64,000 nt of DNA, taken from assembly GCF_019336435.1 (NCBI RefSeq), contig NZ_JAHWXQ010000001.1, positions 930,001 to 994,000 on the forward strand, in the 5' to 3' direction. The number at the start of each line of letters is the position of its first letter. The first letter of the stretch is position 1. This document shows positions 62,720 to 64,000 of this stretch, in pieces. Source of the DNA: Pontibacter populi. GTDB lineage: Bacteria; Bacteroidota; Bacteroidia; Cytophagales; Hymenobacteraceae. Both the position numbers and the translations under genes were made by a program. The notes beneath the pieces were generated by a model that ran no database searches, was not told the origin of the DNA, and saw only the letters and a program-made list of their open reading frames with translations.

Positions 62720-63577
62720 ATGAAATTCGAAGACATACAGACGATAGGTATAGTTGGGGCTGGCACGATGGGGCAAGGTATTGCGCAGATCTGTGCACAG
62801 GCGGGCTATAAAACCATCCTGTTCGATATAAATGCTACCGTACTGGACAAGGCGCAGCAAACCACCACTATAAACCTGGATAAAGGCATAGAACGTGGCA
62901 AACTGACACAAGCTGACAAAGAAGCTACACTGGCTAACCTGACCTTCACTGGTAATACGTTAGATCTTCATTGTGATGTCATCATTGAAGCCGTGGTAGA
63001 GCGCCTGGAAGTAAAGCAGAGCATTTTTAAAGAGCTGGCCGATATCAACTCCGACCAAACTATACTGGCTTCTAACACTTCATCTATTCCGATAACCCGC
63101 ATCGCGGCTGGTGTGCCAAACCCAGAGCGCGTGGTAGGCATGCACTTCTTTAACCCGGCCCATATAATGAAGTTGGTAGAAGTGATCTCTGGTGCAGCTA
63201 CAAGCCCTGAAGTAGCGCATACTATAAAAAAGCTGGCCCAGAAACTGGAGAAAACACCGGTTATGGCGCAAGATTCGCCTGGATTTATCGTTAACCGTGT
63301 AGCGCGCCATTATTACGTGGAAGGACTGAAGCTGCTGGAAGAAGGCATAGCCGATGTAGAAACGATTGATAAGCTGATGCAGGCCAGTGGCTTTAAAATG
63401 GGCCCGTTCGAACTGATGGACCTGATCGGCGTAGACACCAATTTCTCAGTAACGACTTCGATGTTCGAGGCTTTCCATTATGATCCTAAATTCAGACCAA
63501 GCCGCATACAACAGCAAAAAGTGGACGCCGGCCACCACGGGCGCAAATCTGGCAAGGGCTTCTACGACTATAAATAA
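62720..63577 (+). CDS. 3-hydroxyacyl-CoA (3-hydroxybutyryl-CoA) dehydrogenase
   Basis: The 285-residue enzyme has an NAD-binding Rossmann fold (IGIVGAGTMGQGIAQICAQAG, residues 9-29), the catalytic region NTSSIPITRIAAG...GMHFFNPAHIMKLVEVI (catalytic His in HFFNP) and the C-terminal helical domain (DSPGFIVNRVARHYYVEGLKLLEEG; GPFELMDLIGVDTN). It oxidises 3-hydroxyacyl-CoA in fatty-acid or butyrate metabolism. The start follows a leader containing AATTTAACCAT repeats. Confidence 0.94.
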   Translation: MKFEDIQTIGIVGAGTMGQGIAQICAQAGYKTILFDINATVLDKAQQTTTINLDKGIERGKLTQADKEATLANLTFTGNTLDLHCDVIIEAVVERLEVKQSIFKELADINSDQTILASNTSSIPITRIAAGVPNPERVVGMHFFNPAHIMKLVEVISGAATSPEVAHTIKKLAQKLEKTPVMAQDSPGFIVNRVARHYYVEGLKLLEEGIADVETIDKLMQASGFKMGPFELMDLIGVDTNFSVTTSMFEAFHYDPKFRPSRIQQQKVDAGHHGRKSGKGFYDYK

Positions 63578-63983
63578 GTGGCTTGCGCTGCTGGCTATAG
63601 TTATACTTAGTGCTTGTGATAATGATAATGTAGGCCCAGGCATACCCAATGTGCCGGTCAGTGAACAGATCAGCGTAAACAGCCTGCAATACCCCATGTT
63701 ACGCCAGGACGGCGGCTATGCCTATATACAAGCAGGCTACCGGGGTATTATAGTTATCCGGCAAACAGCCAATACCTATTATGCTTTTGAGCGTGCCTGC
63801 CCTTACGACCCAGCTGCCAGCTGCGGGATAGTTACTGTCGATCAATCTAACCTGTTCCTGACCCATAGTTGCTGTGGTTCGCAGTTTAACTTCCAGGGAA
63901 ATGTTACAGCCGGGCCGGCGGTTTATGGCCTGTTGCAGTATAAAACATCGCTTGCCAACAACATCCTTTACATCACTAATTAA
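63480..63983 (+). CDS. Rieske-like lipoprotein lacking canonical histidine ligands
   Basis: This protein has a lipobox (LLAIVILSAC, Cys46 from the first ATG) and a Rieske-like C-terminal fold: ERACPYDP ... LTHSCCGSQFNFQGNVTAGPA. A Rieske cluster needs CxH and CxxH; here these are CPY and HSCCGSQF, so both histidine ligands are absent or displaced. The start is unclear: the only in-frame ATG (63480) lies 98 bases inside the upstream gene and gives a long N-region. A start nearer the signal peptide (for example the ATA at 63570, INKWLALLA) would be more natural. Confidence 0.65.
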   Translation: MILNSDQAAYNSKKWTPATTGANLARASTTINKWLALLAIVILSACDNDNVGPGIPNVPVSEQISVNSLQYPMLRQDGGYAYIQAGYRGIIVIRQTANTYYAFERACPYDPAASCGIVTVDQSNLFLTHSCCGSQFNFQGNVTAGPAVYGLLQYKTSLANNILYITN

Positions 63984-64000
63984 ATTTTTGCTTTGAGTTT

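Overview
The window looks like chromosomal DNA of a Bacteroidetes bacterium, most likely a Cytophagales/Hymenobacteraceae (Pontibacter-like) species. The evidence is the gene families (SusC-type TonB-dependent receptor, PorT-like barrels, LytTR two-component system, long CcmF), promoter -7 elements of the Bacteroidetes form TAnnTTTG, and start codons without a strong Shine-Dalgarno. This assignment is inferred from gene content and was not checked by search.

Layout. 0-5.2 kb: phosphate regulon (OprP-like porin, pstS-pstC-pstA-pstB-phoU) with a Pho-box-like array before pstS. 6.2-11.2 kb: System I cytochrome c maturation (ccmB, ccmC, ccmD-like, ccmE, ccmF), with a CxxxY-type CcmE and no ccmA/G/H nearby. 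11.3-18.2 kb: GT61 glycosyltransferase, DUF2520 protein, ISC-type ferredoxin, IscX, KdsC, cold-shock protein, UbiA prenyltransferase, DUF4442 and small exported proteins. 18.3-20.5 kb: purN-purH. 20.8-26.4 kb: rod-shape operon mreB-mreC-mreD-mrdA-rodA. 27.3-27.5 kb: tRNA-Leu(UAA) and tRNA-Gly(GCC). 28-35 kb: mutS, a SpoU-type methyltransferase and a TonB-dependent receptor. 35.4-42.2 kb: HDAC-like deacetylase, barrel protein, YceI, DJ-1/PfpI, PepSY protein and two thioredoxin-fold proteins. 42.4-46.4 kb: accessory stretch with GNAT, a broken pdxH, another decayed gene, ArsR-SRPBCC pair and DUF1697, with attC-like inverted repeats. 47-49.6 kb: NlpC/P60, YkvA, YgjP-type peptidase. 50.6-57.7 kb: tetR-tolC-hlyD-RND efflux operon ending in an acyl-carrier-protein-like gene. 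57.9-60.5 kb: LytTR regulator, LytS-type kinase, LiaF-like membrane protein. 61.6-64 kb: pheS, 3-hydroxyacyl-CoA dehydrogenase, Rieske-like lipoprotein.

The most unusual features are non-coding. Four 0.7-0.8 kb modular repeats (about 5.3-6.1, 34.6-35.4, 49.7-50.5 and 60.8-61.5 kb) share an ordered string of palindromic modules and a conserved core of about 125 bp, all in the same orientation. Two of them are bounded by inverted repeats, but the two pairs of ends are different sequences. In addition, the palindrome AACTATAGTT and its half ACTATA recur throughout genes and spacers. The most interesting protein-coding arrangement is the ACP-like gene at the end of the RND operon, whose phosphopantetheine serine is a threonine.
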